NCBI RefSeq assembly: GCF_001654455.1
Contig: NZ_CP015772.1
Location: 1,240,001-1,304,000, forward strand
DNA length: 64,000 nucleotides
From: Niabella ginsenosidivorans
GTDB lineage: Bacteria > Bacteroidota > Bacteroidia > Chitinophagales > Chitinophagaceae
Reading direction: 5' to 3'
Made by a program: the position numbers and the translations under genes. Shown here one piece after another: positions 8,660 through 17,187 of the stretch; position 1 is the first letter of the stretch, and every line of letters starts with the position of its first letter. The notes beneath the pieces are model-generated. The model was not told the origin of the DNA. It saw nothing but the letters and a program-made list of their open reading frames with translations, and did no database searches.

Positions 8660-9682
8660 ATGAATATTCTGAATTATATAGAACTGGATGTACTTTCTGC
8701 CACGCCCAAATACCGGCAACTGGCGCAGTCAATCATAAATGCCATTGAAGCAGGTGAGGTTAAGAAAGATGAGATACTGCCTTCTATTAATGAACTGAGC
8801 TATGAATTTGATATATCTAGGGACACTGCGGAAAAAGCTTACAGGCATCTGAAAAAGCTGGGCATTTTAGGCTCGGTGCCTGGTAAGGGCTATTATGTAA
8901 AAACAAAAGAAGTGCCCAGTGATGTAAAGATTTTTTTGCTGTTCAATAAGCTGAGCACACATAAAAAGATCATTTACGATGCTTTTGTAAAAACCCTGGG
9001 CTCCAAGGCGGTCATTGATTTTTATATCTATAACAATGACTTCAATTTGTTTAAAAAACTGATCTCGAATATTGAAAAAAAATATACGCACTTTGTTATT
9101 ATAACCCATTTTATAGACGGGGGAGAAGGCGCGGCGGAAATCATCAACGCATTGCCTAGGGAAAAGCTGATCCTGTTAGACAAATTGGTACCCGGGGTAA
9201 CAGGGGAGTTCAGCGCTGTGTATGAAAATTTTGAGGAAGATATCTACCGGTCGCTTCAGCAGGCGCTGGAACGGCTGAAGCATTATACCACATTAAAGAT
9301 CATTGAGCCGGAATATTCTTATTTCCCTTTAGAGATTACCAAGGGGTTCAGGCAGTTTTGTGAAGAGCATGGATTTAATGCCAAAGTGGTGCATCATATA
9401 GAAAAGGAAGTGATCGGCAGGGGGGAAGCCTATATTTGCCTCATGGAGGATGACCTGGTGACACTGATTGATAAAATACTGGCAACAAAATTAACCATAG
9501 GAAAGGATGTGGGAGTGATCAGTTACAACGAAACGCCTTTAAAGCGGCTGATCCTGCAGGGCATTACTACTTTTTCTACTGATTTTGCTGCAATGGGAGA
9601 GGAGGCTGCCCGGATCATATTAAGTGGCGAAAAAAAGAAGGTTCCTGTACCTTTTTATCTTCAACTGCGGCCATCCCTTTAA
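8660..9682 (+). CDS. GntR-family regulator with periplasmic-binding-like effector domain
   Basis: Residues about 10-80 form a GntR winged helix (YRQLAQSIINAIEAG, LPSINELSYEFDISRDTAEKA, LGSVPGKGYYVK). The remainder is a LacI/ribose-binding-like sensor domain ending QGITTFSTDFAAMGEEAARI, as in sugar-responsive repressors. This GntR/LacI hybrid architecture is common in Bacteroidota regulators of sugar catabolism. The effector is unknown and no transport or sugar gene is adjacent. ATG at 8660 is preferred to TTG at 8648 by codon type. Only 10 bases separate it from engB, so it may drive or be cotranscribed with that gene. Confidence 0.85.
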   Translation: MNILNYIELDVLSATPKYRQLAQSIINAIEAGEVKKDEILPSINELSYEFDISRDTAEKAYRHLKKLGILGSVPGKGYYVKTKEVPSDVKIFLLFNKLSTHKKIIYDAFVKTLGSKAVIDFYIYNNDFNLFKKLISNIEKKYTHFVIITHFIDGGEGAAEIINALPREKLILLDKLVPGVTGEFSAVYENFEEDIYRSLQQALERLKHYTTLKIIEPEYSYFPLEITKGFRQFCEEHGFNAKVVHHIEKEVIGRGEAYICLMEDDLVTLIDKILATKLTIGKDVGVISYNETPLKRLILQGITTFSTDFAAMGEEAARIILSGEKKKVPVPFYLQLRPSL

Positions 9683-9692
9683 TTTTGCCTGT

Positions 9693-10328
9693 ATGGAAGT
9701 GATTTCTGCTACTTATTTAAAAAGCAGTGCCGAGCAGGCGCAATGCCCTGTTGCCGACCGGCCGGAATATGCATTTATAGGAAGAAGCAATGTGGGCAAA
9801 TCATCCCTCATTAATATGCTTTGTAATAAAAAAGGGCTGGCGAAAACCTCTGCTGCACCGGGAAAAACGCAGCTGATCAACCATTTTGAAGTGATAACAG
9901 GTGTAAGAAATAAAGTGGGGCATATGGAAAAATCGTCCTGGTTCCTGGTAGACCTTCCGGGGTACGGGTATGCAAAGGTTTCACAAAAGCAACGTAAGAA
10001 CTGGTCGGCCATGATTGAAAAATACATTCTCAAAAGGAAAAACCTGGTCAATATGTTCGTACTGATCGACAGCCGGCATGAACCACAGCCGATCGACATT
10101 GAATTCATCAATCAGTTGGGCGAATGGCGTGTGCCTTTTGCGCTGGTGTTTACAAAGGCGGATAAAAACAAACCGGCAGCAACGGTAAGAAATGTAGACG
10201 CTTTTTTAAACGGGTTGAAAGAAAGCTGGGAAGAACTGCCGGTTCATTTTGTTACTTCTGCAATTGATAAGCGGGGAAGGGGAGCAGTGCTGGATTATAT
10301 TGCTGCCCTTAACGGGCAATTGCAATAG
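9693..10328 (+). CDS. engB: Ribosome biogenesis GTP-binding protein EngB/YihA
   Basis: TRAFAC GTPase needed for large ribosomal subunit assembly. Motifs: G1 GRSNVGKSS, G2 threonine in GKTQLINHF, G3 DLPGYGYAKV, G4 TKADK and a G5-like TSAID. The length of 211 residues from ATG 9693 fits the family, and that start gives MEVISATYLKSSA, the usual beta strand before the switch; a longer frame starting inside the upstream gene is not needed. It sits 10 bases after the GntR-type regulator. Confidence 0.95.
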   Translation: MEVISATYLKSSAEQAQCPVADRPEYAFIGRSNVGKSSLINMLCNKKGLAKTSAAPGKTQLINHFEVITGVRNKVGHMEKSSWFLVDLPGYGYAKVSQKQRKNWSAMIEKYILKRKNLVNMFVLIDSRHEPQPIDIEFINQLGEWRVPFALVFTKADKNKPAATVRNVDAFLNGLKESWEELPVHFVTSAIDKRGRGAVLDYIAALNGQLQ

Positions 10329-10513
10329 AGCGCTTCAGTACCTGTCGTTTCAAAGCAAAACTTTATAATTAAAGCGGTAAAAGATGGGGCCTGAACAAAA
10401 ACTGATGTCAGCCTGTCCCGGTATCTACCTTATCGTGCAGACACAAATATTTTCTTTAAAACGATGATACAGGAAGCAATATGATAATCAGAAACAGCAG
10501 AAGCTTATATCAC

Positions 10514-10668
10514 GCCGCGCTGCGGCTCTGCGGTTATTTTGAATGGAATCTGTAAATAGTGTCGGTGCGCTGCACCTTTACCATACGCTATGGGGAAAGC
10601 ATAGCTGCAGAGCAGCCAAAATATTCGTAGCAGCAAAATAACCAAAGCCCCGAAAGGCGCGTAACGCC
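10514..10668. repeat. Array of five short hairpins
   Basis: Five small dyads follow one another in 155 bases: GCCGC-GCT-GCGGC (10514-10526), GGTGC-GCT-GCACC (10564-10576), GCTATG-7-CATAGC (10587-10605), GCTGC-AGA-GCAGC (10604-10616, overlapping the previous arm) and GGCG-CGTAA-CGCC (10656-10668). Two share the loop GCT. No reading frame crosses the array. It may be a structured intergenic repeat of the kind scattered in this phylum, or part of an RNA; only one copy is seen here. Confidence 0.6.
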
Positions 10669-10734
10669 GTAATAATAAAAATGTGGTTGAGAGGGCACGG
10701 CCAACGCAGCATATAGAGGCGGTTAATGATATAT

Positions 10735-10875
10735 GTTGTAAGTTGTTGGAAATGCATCTGCATACGGAACGTCATTCCGGCCGGATGGAGCGGAGCGGAA
10801 TGAGCGGAGGAATCTCTGCAAAGTTAGAGACCCCTCGGTTTCGCTGTGCTTCATCCGGGGAAGGATTGCATTTCT
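10735..10875. repeat. Dispersed repeat, copy A (diverged)
   Basis: Starts GTTGTAAGTTGTTGGAAATG and contains GTCATTCCGGCCGGATGGAG followed by a GGAGGAATCTCT segment and a CCGGGG end. It is shared with copies at 49852-50023 and 54596-54777. This copy lacks the GGATGACGATTG right end and is the most diverged. The ends GTCATTCCG and CGGGGATGAC of the complete copies are near-inverted repeats, as in REP- or MITE-like elements. Confidence 0.75.
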
Positions 10876-10961
10876 TTTTAGAAGACCGAAAGCGTCATGG
10901 CTCCATTGCTAAAAACTCAATATAACAATCAGGTGGTCTTTTAGCCATCCTGGGCCGGTAA

Positions 10962-12278
10962 TTACAGCTTGTCCAGCAGCTCGATCACTTTTTCTTTTTT
11001 CAGAATAAAATATCCCAGCCTGTCCTTACTGATGCCCTCCTTTAGCTGGTAGCTGAAGGAAAGCGTGTCTTCTGTTACGGTGGTTTCAAAATGCCTGAAG
11101 GTAATGGAGCTTTCCTCTTCAAGGTCTTCTCCTATCTCATACAGGTGGGTGGAAAGCACAAATAAAGAGGTCTTTACCTTTAACAGCCCTTTAATAACAG
11201 CAAGCGAGCAGCGCATTGCATCCTGAACATTGGTGCCTTTAAACAATTCATCAATCAGCACCAGCCATTTTTGCCCGTTGCTTATTTTTTCAACCGTATT
11301 TTTTATACGTTGTACCTCGTTAAAGAAATAGCTTTCCCCTTTTACAATATTGTCCACCACATTAATGTTGCTGATGAGCCCGTCAAATAAGGTCAGGCGC
11401 ATAGATTGGGCCGGAACGCCCATGCCAATGTGGGCCAGGAACACGGATGCACCAACGGATTTGATCAGCGTGCTTTTACCCGCCATATTAGCGCCGGTTA
11501 AGAACAGGAAATTGTTTTCCTGTGTAATATCCAGGTTATAAGGCACTGGGTTTTGCAACAGGATGTGATAAAGCCCTTCCGCTTCGATCATGGGCATTTG
11601 CTGGTCAACAAAAACCGGAAAGGAAAGCTGATAGTGCTTTACGGCCATAGCCATCGAATACCAGGCGTCCAGACGGGAATAAATATCCATTAATTCCTCT
11701 ACCTCTCTTTTATGTATCAGCCGCAACTGGCCTGCATAGTAAACATTACTGCTGAGCGGGATCGTTTGCTCTTTATGCAACTCCGATAATTGACGGAATG
11801 CTTCTATTTTCAATAACTGGTCAATACGATTCAGGTGTATCTTAAAAGTGGCAGGAAGCGGAACATCCCGCAGCAGATCTGCAATTTTGCGGATGCTTCT
11901 GAAAAAATCACTGAAATGGCTGATGGAAAAACGTGCCATTGTATAATCTGCGTGATGGAATATCCGGTAAATAATAGCATCTACCGCATTCGGATTATTA
12001 CCTATTTTATCCAGCGCATAATCCAGGAACCGGTCCATTACCAGGATCGTTCCATTGGTAATATCCTCCGGCCATTCATCCACATGCAGGATCAACTGCT
12101 TCAGGATATTCTGGGTGCCTGTAATTTTGGTAATGTCGCTGAAGGGGGTTGAAAAGTAGTGGCGCAGCCATTCCCTGCCTCCGAATGTACGTGTAAAATT
12201 GAGCTTATGAAAAATGGAATATTCCTCCTCCTCGTGAAAAATAGCAATATCATTAAAAGAAATATGGTCGATCTGCAT
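10962..12278 (-). CDS. MutS-family ATPase lacking the mismatch-recognition domain
   Basis: A 438-residue protein with the MutS lever/core region (residues about 30-230) and ABC-type ATPase: Walker A GANMAGKST at 262-270, an S/F-rich signature ESYFFNEVQR, Walker B WLVLIDELFKGTN with D343/E344, and STHLYE with the H-loop histidine. The N-terminal mismatch-binding and connector domains of MutS are absent, as is the Smr nuclease of MutS2. Such short MutS-like proteins are common in Bacteroidota and have no established role; DNA-structure binding is a reasonable guess. The gene starts 47 bases after pyrC on the same strand, with a perfect palindrome between. Confidence 0.8.
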   Translation of the reverse strand: MQIDHISFNDIAIFHEEEEYSIFHKLNFTRTFGGREWLRHYFSTPFSDITKITGTQNILKQLILHVDEWPEDITNGTILVMDRFLDYALDKIGNNPNAVDAIIYRIFHHADYTMARFSISHFSDFFRSIRKIADLLRDVPLPATFKIHLNRIDQLLKIEAFRQLSELHKEQTIPLSSNVYYAGQLRLIHKREVEELMDIYSRLDAWYSMAMAVKHYQLSFPVFVDQQMPMIEAEGLYHILLQNPVPYNLDITQENNFLFLTGANMAGKSTLIKSVGASVFLAHIGMGVPAQSMRLTLFDGLISNINVVDNIVKGESYFFNEVQRIKNTVEKISNGQKWLVLIDELFKGTNVQDAMRCSLAVIKGLLKVKTSLFVLSTHLYEIGEDLEEESSITFRHFETTVTEDTLSFSYQLKEGISKDRLGYFILKKEKVIELLDKL

Positions 12279-12292
12279 AAGAAAAGTTTGAC

Positions 12293-12325
12293 AGACCTGT
12301 GAGGTTTTAAAAACCTCACAGGTCT
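12293..12325 (-). repeat. Perfect 16-bp palindrome between pyrC and the MutS-like gene
   Basis: AGACCTGTGAGGTTTT and its exact complement AAAACCTCACAGGTCT are separated by one base. The element abuts the pyrC stop codon and is not followed by a T-run, so it is more likely a REP-like repeat or an mRNA-stabilising/attenuating hairpin than a standard terminator. It lies within what otherwise looks like an operon. Confidence 0.75.
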
Positions 12326-13690
12326 TTACTTCCTGTCAAATAATAATCGCTGTCCCTTTATAGACTCATCCCACTGCCCGTTTCCATAAACCAGGTTCCC
12401 ATTAACAAAAGTATGGGTAACGCTTGCAGGAAAAAGGAATGGTGTACCGCTGCCATCGGCATGTTCAAAGGGGCTCCATTGGCACTTGTACAGGATATTG
12501 TTCTTTGTTGCCCGGAAGGGCCGGTGCCTGTCAACGATCACCAGATCGGCATGGTATCCCTCCCGTATATAGCCGCGTTCTTTTATCTGGAAACAGTCTG
12601 CCACGGCGTGGCTCATTTTCTCAGCCACTTTTTCAATGGTAATGTAGCCCTGTTGTACATAATACAGCATGAGCGGTAAAGAGTGCTGCACCAGGGGAAC
12701 GCCGGCATGTGCTTTCAGATAAGGCTCGTTTTTTTCTTCCCAGGTATGTGGCGCATGATCGGTAGCAATCACATCCAAACGGTCGTCCAGTAAAGCCTTC
12801 CACAATGCTTCGCGGTTATGAGGAGCCTTGATGGCGGGGTTGCATTTTATTAAATTGCCCTGCACCGGGTAGTCGGCTGCTGTAAAATGCAGGTGATGCA
12901 CACATACTTCAGCAGTGATCTTTTTGTCTTTTAAAGGAAGCATATTGGTAAATAGCTGCAGCTCTTTTTCGGTGCTGATATGCAGGATATGGAGCCGGCT
13001 GCCATGTTTTTTTGCCAGTTGAACGGCGTAGAAAGAGGATTCAAAACAGGCTTCTTCATTGCGGATAACCGGGTGGTCTGCCGCAATCAGTTCCCTGCCG
13101 GATGCCATTGCTTTTTGTAAATTGGCTTTAATGATGCGCTCATCTTCACAATGGGTGGCAATGAGCAGCTCACTTTCCCCAAATAACTTTTCCAGCACTA
13201 ACGGGTTATCTACCAGTAAATTTCCTGTACTGGAGCCCATAAAGGCTTTTATGCCGCAGATCCTGTCTTTATGCTGATTGGCTGCCAGGGCATCTGCTGC
13301 ATTCTGATTATTGGTGCCCATGAAAAAGGAATAGTTGGCCAGGGATGTGCGGCGCGCTGTTTCATATTTGTTTTCCAACAGCTCCAGCGTAAATGCAGGG
13401 GGCACCGTATTGGGCATTTCCATAAAACTGGTCACCCCCCCTGCCACGGCAGCCTTGCTTTCCGTATAGATGGTCGCTTTGTGGGTCAGCCCCGGCTCCC
13501 TGAAATGCACCTGATCATCAATTACACCGGGTAAAAGGTATTTTTCATCGCCATAGATCTCTGTAACGGCCAGGTTGGTATGGATCACCGGGGCAATTTT
13601 TTCAATCCGGCCATTCCGGATCAGCACATCACTATTATATATTTTTCCTTCATTTACAACGTTTATGCCCTTTATTAAGAATGTTTGCAT
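12326..13690 (-). CDS. pyrC: Dihydroorotase (class I type)
   Basis: Ring closure of carbamoyl aspartate to dihydroorotate in pyrimidine synthesis. The amidohydrolase barrel shows GVIDDQVHFREPG at residues 56-67, GIKAFMGSSTG with the carboxylated lysine, ATHCED, HILHIST, and ATDHAPHTWEEK with the catalytic Asp. The first metal histidine of the usual HxHFREPG is glutamine (Q60-V-H62); I recall this variant in other Bacteroidota dihydroorotases, so it is probably a lineage trait, but activity is not shown by the sequence. ATG at 13690 gives MQTFLIKG; a further start at 13714 adds 8 residues. An AllB/hydantoinase role is the alternative. Confidence 0.85.
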   Translation of the reverse strand: MQTFLIKGINVVNEGKIYNSDVLIRNGRIEKIAPVIHTNLAVTEIYGDEKYLLPGVIDDQVHFREPGLTHKATIYTESKAAVAGGVTSFMEMPNTVPPAFTLELLENKYETARRTSLANYSFFMGTNNQNAADALAANQHKDRICGIKAFMGSSTGNLLVDNPLVLEKLFGESELLIATHCEDERIIKANLQKAMASGRELIAADHPVIRNEEACFESSFYAVQLAKKHGSRLHILHISTEKELQLFTNMLPLKDKKITAEVCVHHLHFTAADYPVQGNLIKCNPAIKAPHNREALWKALLDDRLDVIATDHAPHTWEEKNEPYLKAHAGVPLVQHSLPLMLYYVQQGYITIEKVAEKMSHAVADCFQIKERGYIREGYHADLVIVDRHRPFRATKNNILYKCQWSPFEHADGSGTPFLFPASVTHTFVNGNLVYGNGQWDESIKGQRLLFDRK

Positions 13691-13771
13691 GGTTTTTGTA
13701 ATTAAGTGCAACAATATCAGTAAAATCCTTCAGATTTTTCGAAATTACTTAATTGATTTTAAATGAAAGGA

Positions 13772-13800
13772 TTGTAACATGTTGGTTGATAGTATCTTTG
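13772..13800 (+). promoter_or_regulatory. Bacteroidota promoter
   Basis: TTG at 13772-13774, an 18-base spacer and TATCTTTG at 13793-13800 match the -33 TTTG / -7 TAnnTTTG consensus. Transcription should start near 13807, leaving about a 55-base leader before the barrel gene. Confidence 0.7.
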
Positions 13801-13862
13801 CTGAAAATTATGAAAAGCTTTCCTGAGTAAAGCTTTGAATGTAAAACCATTATCCTATTTGT

Positions 13863-15572
13863 ATGAAAATGAAAAATTTCCTGAAAATCGTATTCGTATT
13901 GCTTCCGTTTTACAGTATGGCGCAAACGGACAATATTGAATTGAGCGATAAACAAAACCGCTTAATAGAAAGACTGGATATAAAGCTGCGCAATGATTCA
14001 GTTTTACGCTTTACAACGGTCAGGCCCTGGGGGCGTAAAAGGGCAACCGAACGGGTAGAACGGATCGATTCACTGGATAAGGCTGGTGCTTTGGAAGGGG
14101 TGCTGACCAAAGTAGACCGGTACAATATCCGGAGCATGATGATGAATAACTCCGACTGGACAGCCAACTACCGGGATTCTTTCAAAAGAAAGCCCATATT
14201 GGGCGCTTTCTTTGAAAACCCGTCGCATTTGTATATGATAGACAAAGGCGATCAGTATAGCCTGATCATCGATCCTGTTCTGAATTTTGAAATAGGAAGG
14301 GCAACCGGAACCAATACTTTTGTAAATACAAGAGGTATCCGCTTTCGGGGGCAGATCGACCAGCGGGTAGGCTATTACCTGTATTTTTCAGAGAACCAGG
14401 AGCGGGATCCACGATATGTGCAGGATTTTACCAGTGCTCATGTCAGTGTGCCCGGTATGGGATATTATAAGAAATATAAAACAGATGGATATGATTACTG
14501 GAATGTGCGTGGCGGCATTACATTTCATGCCGGTAAATACATCGACTTCCAGTTGGCGCATGATAAGTTCTTTATAGGCGATGGTTATCGCAGCTTATTC
14601 ATCAGTGATTTCAGCGCGCCTTACCCATTCCTGAAAATGGCAGTGCAGGCGGGTAATTTTCAGCTCACATCAGTAGCCGCTCAAACCATTGCGCCTTTTG
14701 ATAATTCTTATACAAGAGATTCTACCAGACCGCGGAATTACATGATGTTCCACTACCTCACCTGGCAGGCAACCAACTGGCTGAAGCTGGGCTTTTTTGA
14801 AAGCACTATGTTTAACAGTGAAAAGAACGGTGGCTTACAGGTGGGCTACCTGAATCCTTCCATGTTTAACAGGGCATACTCCTCTTATACGGGCAATAGT
14901 GCAAAGTCCAGCATCGGGTTGGATGTAAAGGCCAATTTTGCCCGCCAGTTCCAGGCGTATGGTCAATGGCTGATCAATGAATTTGTTGTGAGCAAAGTAT
15001 TAAAATCAAACGGGCCCTGGGTAAATAAATTCGGTTACCAGATAGGCGCTAAATATGCTGATGCCTTTACGGTTAAGAACCTGGATCTGCAGGTAGAGGG
15101 CAATTTTGTACGACCGTTTACTTACACTGATAAGTGGGCTCAGAACAACTTCCTGCATTATAACCAGCCGCTGGCGCACCCGTTGGGCGCCAATTTCAGG
15201 GAATTTGTAGGTATTGCCAACTATCAGCCTTTGCCGAAATTATATTTAAAGGCCATGCTGATTATGTATAATAAAGGATTGGATACCACTAATTATTATA
15301 CAGCATGGTCCTCGCCCAGTTATGGCGGAGATCTGTTCCGCAATTACAGGGATGGCCGGTTATATGATGACGGCTATTATATTGGTGGAGGCATTAGCAA
15401 TAAAGGTATGCTGGGTTCACTGACCGTGTCTTATGAGATCATTCAGAACCTGTTCATAGATGTAAGCGGCATGTACCGCAAATACAGGGTGCAGGGAGTG
15501 CCGGATAATACCACCAAGTGGGCTGCTGTAGGGCTCCGGTGGAATATGGCACGGCGGGACTTTTTATTTTAA
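13863..15572 (+). CDS. Outer-membrane beta-barrel protein (RemB/Wzi-like)
   Basis: A 569-residue exported protein with a signal peptide cut after MAQ (residues 1-21). Most of the chain alternates aromatic and polar residues in amphipathic strands (GYYLYFSENQERD, WLKLGFFEST, YLNPSMFNRAY) and ends in WNMARRDFLF, a C-terminal aromatic typical of outer-membrane barrels. It resembles gliding-motility RemB and capsule-assembly Wzi-type proteins of this phylum, but I cannot confirm which. The promoter at 13772-13800 supports the start; ATG 13869 is a close alternative. The HExxH gene follows after 2 bases, so they are cotranscribed. Confidence 0.6.
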   Translation: MKMKNFLKIVFVLLPFYSMAQTDNIELSDKQNRLIERLDIKLRNDSVLRFTTVRPWGRKRATERVERIDSLDKAGALEGVLTKVDRYNIRSMMMNNSDWTANYRDSFKRKPILGAFFENPSHLYMIDKGDQYSLIIDPVLNFEIGRATGTNTFVNTRGIRFRGQIDQRVGYYLYFSENQERDPRYVQDFTSAHVSVPGMGYYKKYKTDGYDYWNVRGGITFHAGKYIDFQLAHDKFFIGDGYRSLFISDFSAPYPFLKMAVQAGNFQLTSVAAQTIAPFDNSYTRDSTRPRNYMMFHYLTWQATNWLKLGFFESTMFNSEKNGGLQVGYLNPSMFNRAYSSYTGNSAKSSIGLDVKANFARQFQAYGQWLINEFVVSKVLKSNGPWVNKFGYQIGAKYADAFTVKNLDLQVEGNFVRPFTYTDKWAQNNFLHYNQPLAHPLGANFREFVGIANYQPLPKLYLKAMLIMYNKGLDTTNYYTAWSSPSYGGDLFRNYRDGRLYDDGYYIGGGISNKGMLGSLTVSYEIIQNLFIDVSGMYRKYRVQGVPDNTTKWAAVGLRWNMARRDFLF

Positions 15573-15574
15573 CA

Positions 15575-16186
15575 ATGAGGGGGATCATACTTGCAGGCCT
15601 TTTGCTGGCTGCGCAGATTTCAAATGCTCAGGCAGGAAATGCTGCGCCTGCAATTGAATGGTCGGCTACCCGGGTTTTAAAGATAACAGACTTTAAAGTT
15701 GTGCGCGCGGGCCAGTATATTCCAAAGCAGTTGGGCGTTAACCAGGCTGTAACCCGGACCGGTTTTTTATATACGCTGACACATATCAATTCAGGAAAAG
15801 AAAAGGGGCGCAACTTTATAAAGATACAGGCGTTAATGTACCCCGGAAATTCTTATATAAAAGCACCTGTGCTCAATGCCGGCGTATCTGCGGTTGCTTA
15901 TCTCTTAAATCATGAGCAGAAACATTTTGATATTTCAGAGATCTTTGCCCGGGAGGCCTCCCGGTTTTTGCAAACCCATCATTTTTCCAGGAACTATGCT
16001 TCGGAAATAACCAATGAAATGCAACGCCTTTCTAAGGAAGCTGCTGCGCTTCAAAAGCTTTATGATAAAGAAACCAATAATGGGCGTAATGAACCAAAAC
16101 AGCGGGAATGGAATAGGGCTATTGCCAAACGGCTGAGCCGCCTTTCCGCTTATAGCCAGAAGGATTTTTTTCTTGACATCCGGTAA
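15575..16186 (+). CDS. DUF922-like exported protein with HExxH motif
   Basis: A 203-residue exported protein: signal peptide residues 1-19 (ends SNAQA), then a domain with LLNHEQKHFDISEIFARE, where H113-E114-x-x-H117 is a zinc-protease signature and the following Glu/Asp-rich helix could provide a third ligand. This arrangement fits the DUF922 group of predicted secreted metalloproteases. Substrate unknown. Its start codon lies 2 bases after the stop of the outer-membrane barrel gene, so translational coupling is likely. ATG 15575 is chosen because it starts the signal peptide; a longer frame overlaps the upstream gene. Confidence 0.75.
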   Translation: MRGIILAGLLLAAQISNAQAGNAAPAIEWSATRVLKITDFKVVRAGQYIPKQLGVNQAVTRTGFLYTLTHINSGKEKGRNFIKIQALMYPGNSYIKAPVLNAGVSAVAYLLNHEQKHFDISEIFAREASRFLQTHHFSRNYASEITNEMQRLSKEAAALQKLYDKETNNGRNEPKQREWNRAIAKRLSRLSAYSQKDFFLDIR

Positions 16187-16227
16187 AAAACAGAAAGATG
16201 GCCGGGCCTTGCCGGTACGTGGCCAAT

Positions 16228-16358
16228 GAGGCTATATCAAAAGTCATTTCAGAACGTAATGTCGTTCAGAACCTGGTTCAGAACCTATTGAGAATCATAG
16301 CTCATTTAGATGCTGAAATAAATTCAGCAAAACAATAGAGAACTTTTGATACAGCCCG
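16228..16358. repeat. MITE-like element with inverted ends
   Basis: GGCTATATCAAAAGT at 16230-16244 is matched in inverted orientation, with one mismatch, by ACTTTTGATACAGCC at 16342-16356. Inside is a perfect small dyad, TGCTGAA-ATAAA-TTCAGCA (16311-16329). Ends reading ...TTTTGATACAGCCC are typical of insertion-sequence termini in this phylum. There is no transposase, so this is either a miniature element or an internally deleted one. Confidence 0.65.
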
Positions 16359-16582
16359 GGGGTGCAATGCTTTGTTCTGGTCTATAATCTGCCTGAACCT
16401 GCAATACAAGAAGGTAATACAAGAAAAAATAATGTGTACAACATAATCCGCCGGTATGTGGAAGAAATCTCTGCATTATCAGAAAGCGATTCCGGTATTA
16501 TAGTTATTTTACACTTACTATAACCGCAGTGAGCGGTAAACACAGAAGCTGACACCGAACAACGACAATAAAACTGACAAAA

Positions 16583-17062
16583 ATGAAGAAGACAATTTTA
16601 ATAACTTTATTATTTGCGACAACCTTTTTCTTAGGTTTCGCTTTTAAGGCAATTACGACGAAAACAACAAATAATAATTATAAAATGAAGAGAGTAACAG
16701 GGATCGGCGGCATTTTTTTCAAAAGCAAAGACCCGAAAAAAATTACAGAATGGTACCAAAAACACCTTGGGTTGAACACAAATCCTTATGGTGCAGGCTT
16801 TGAGTGGTATGAAGCCCCGGACAGTTCAAAAAAAGCTCAGACACAGTGGACACCATTTCCGGAAACGACGAAATACTTTGAACCATCGAAACAGGACTTT
16901 ATGATCAACTACCGGGTTGAAAATCTGGAAGCACTTGTGGAGGAACTAAAAAAAGAAGGAGTGACTATTGTGGACAACATTGAAACATATGATTACGGCA
17001 AATTTGTGCATATACTGGATGGGGAAGGGAACAAGGTTGAACTATGGGAAGCTGTTGATTAG
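16583..17062 (+). CDS. VOC-family (glyoxalase-like) protein with N-terminal membrane anchor
   Basis: Residues 36-159 form a vicinal-oxygen-chelate domain: VTGIGGIFFKSKDPKKITEW at the start, YQKHLGLNTN, FMINYRVENLEALVEELKKEG and FVHILDGEGNKVELWEAVD with the last Glu ligand. Residues 1-30 are a hydrophobic signal or anchor, unusual for this normally soluble fold, so the protein may be periplasmic; an internal start at the ATG of codon 35 would give the plain cytoplasmic form. The substrate is unknown. The region upstream holds no other gene. Confidence 0.8.
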   Translation: MKKTILITLLFATTFFLGFAFKAITTKTTNNNYKMKRVTGIGGIFFKSKDPKKITEWYQKHLGLNTNPYGAGFEWYEAPDSSKKAQTQWTPFPETTKYFEPSKQDFMINYRVENLEALVEELKKEGVTIVDNIETYDYGKFVHILDGEGNKVELWEAVD

Positions 17063-17187
17063 CGGAATAAAAAAATAAGTTCAGGTACATAGAAAGTTTT
17101 TTGCTCCCGTAAGGGTTGCGGCTTCAACTGTGTGTGATGCACACGTCTGCCATTTGACAGCTGAGAGGAAAGCACAGGCTACCCCCA

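Noticed and set aside
10683-10925. An 80-codon frame through repeat copy A
   Set aside because: It reads through the repeat and has no gene-like features.
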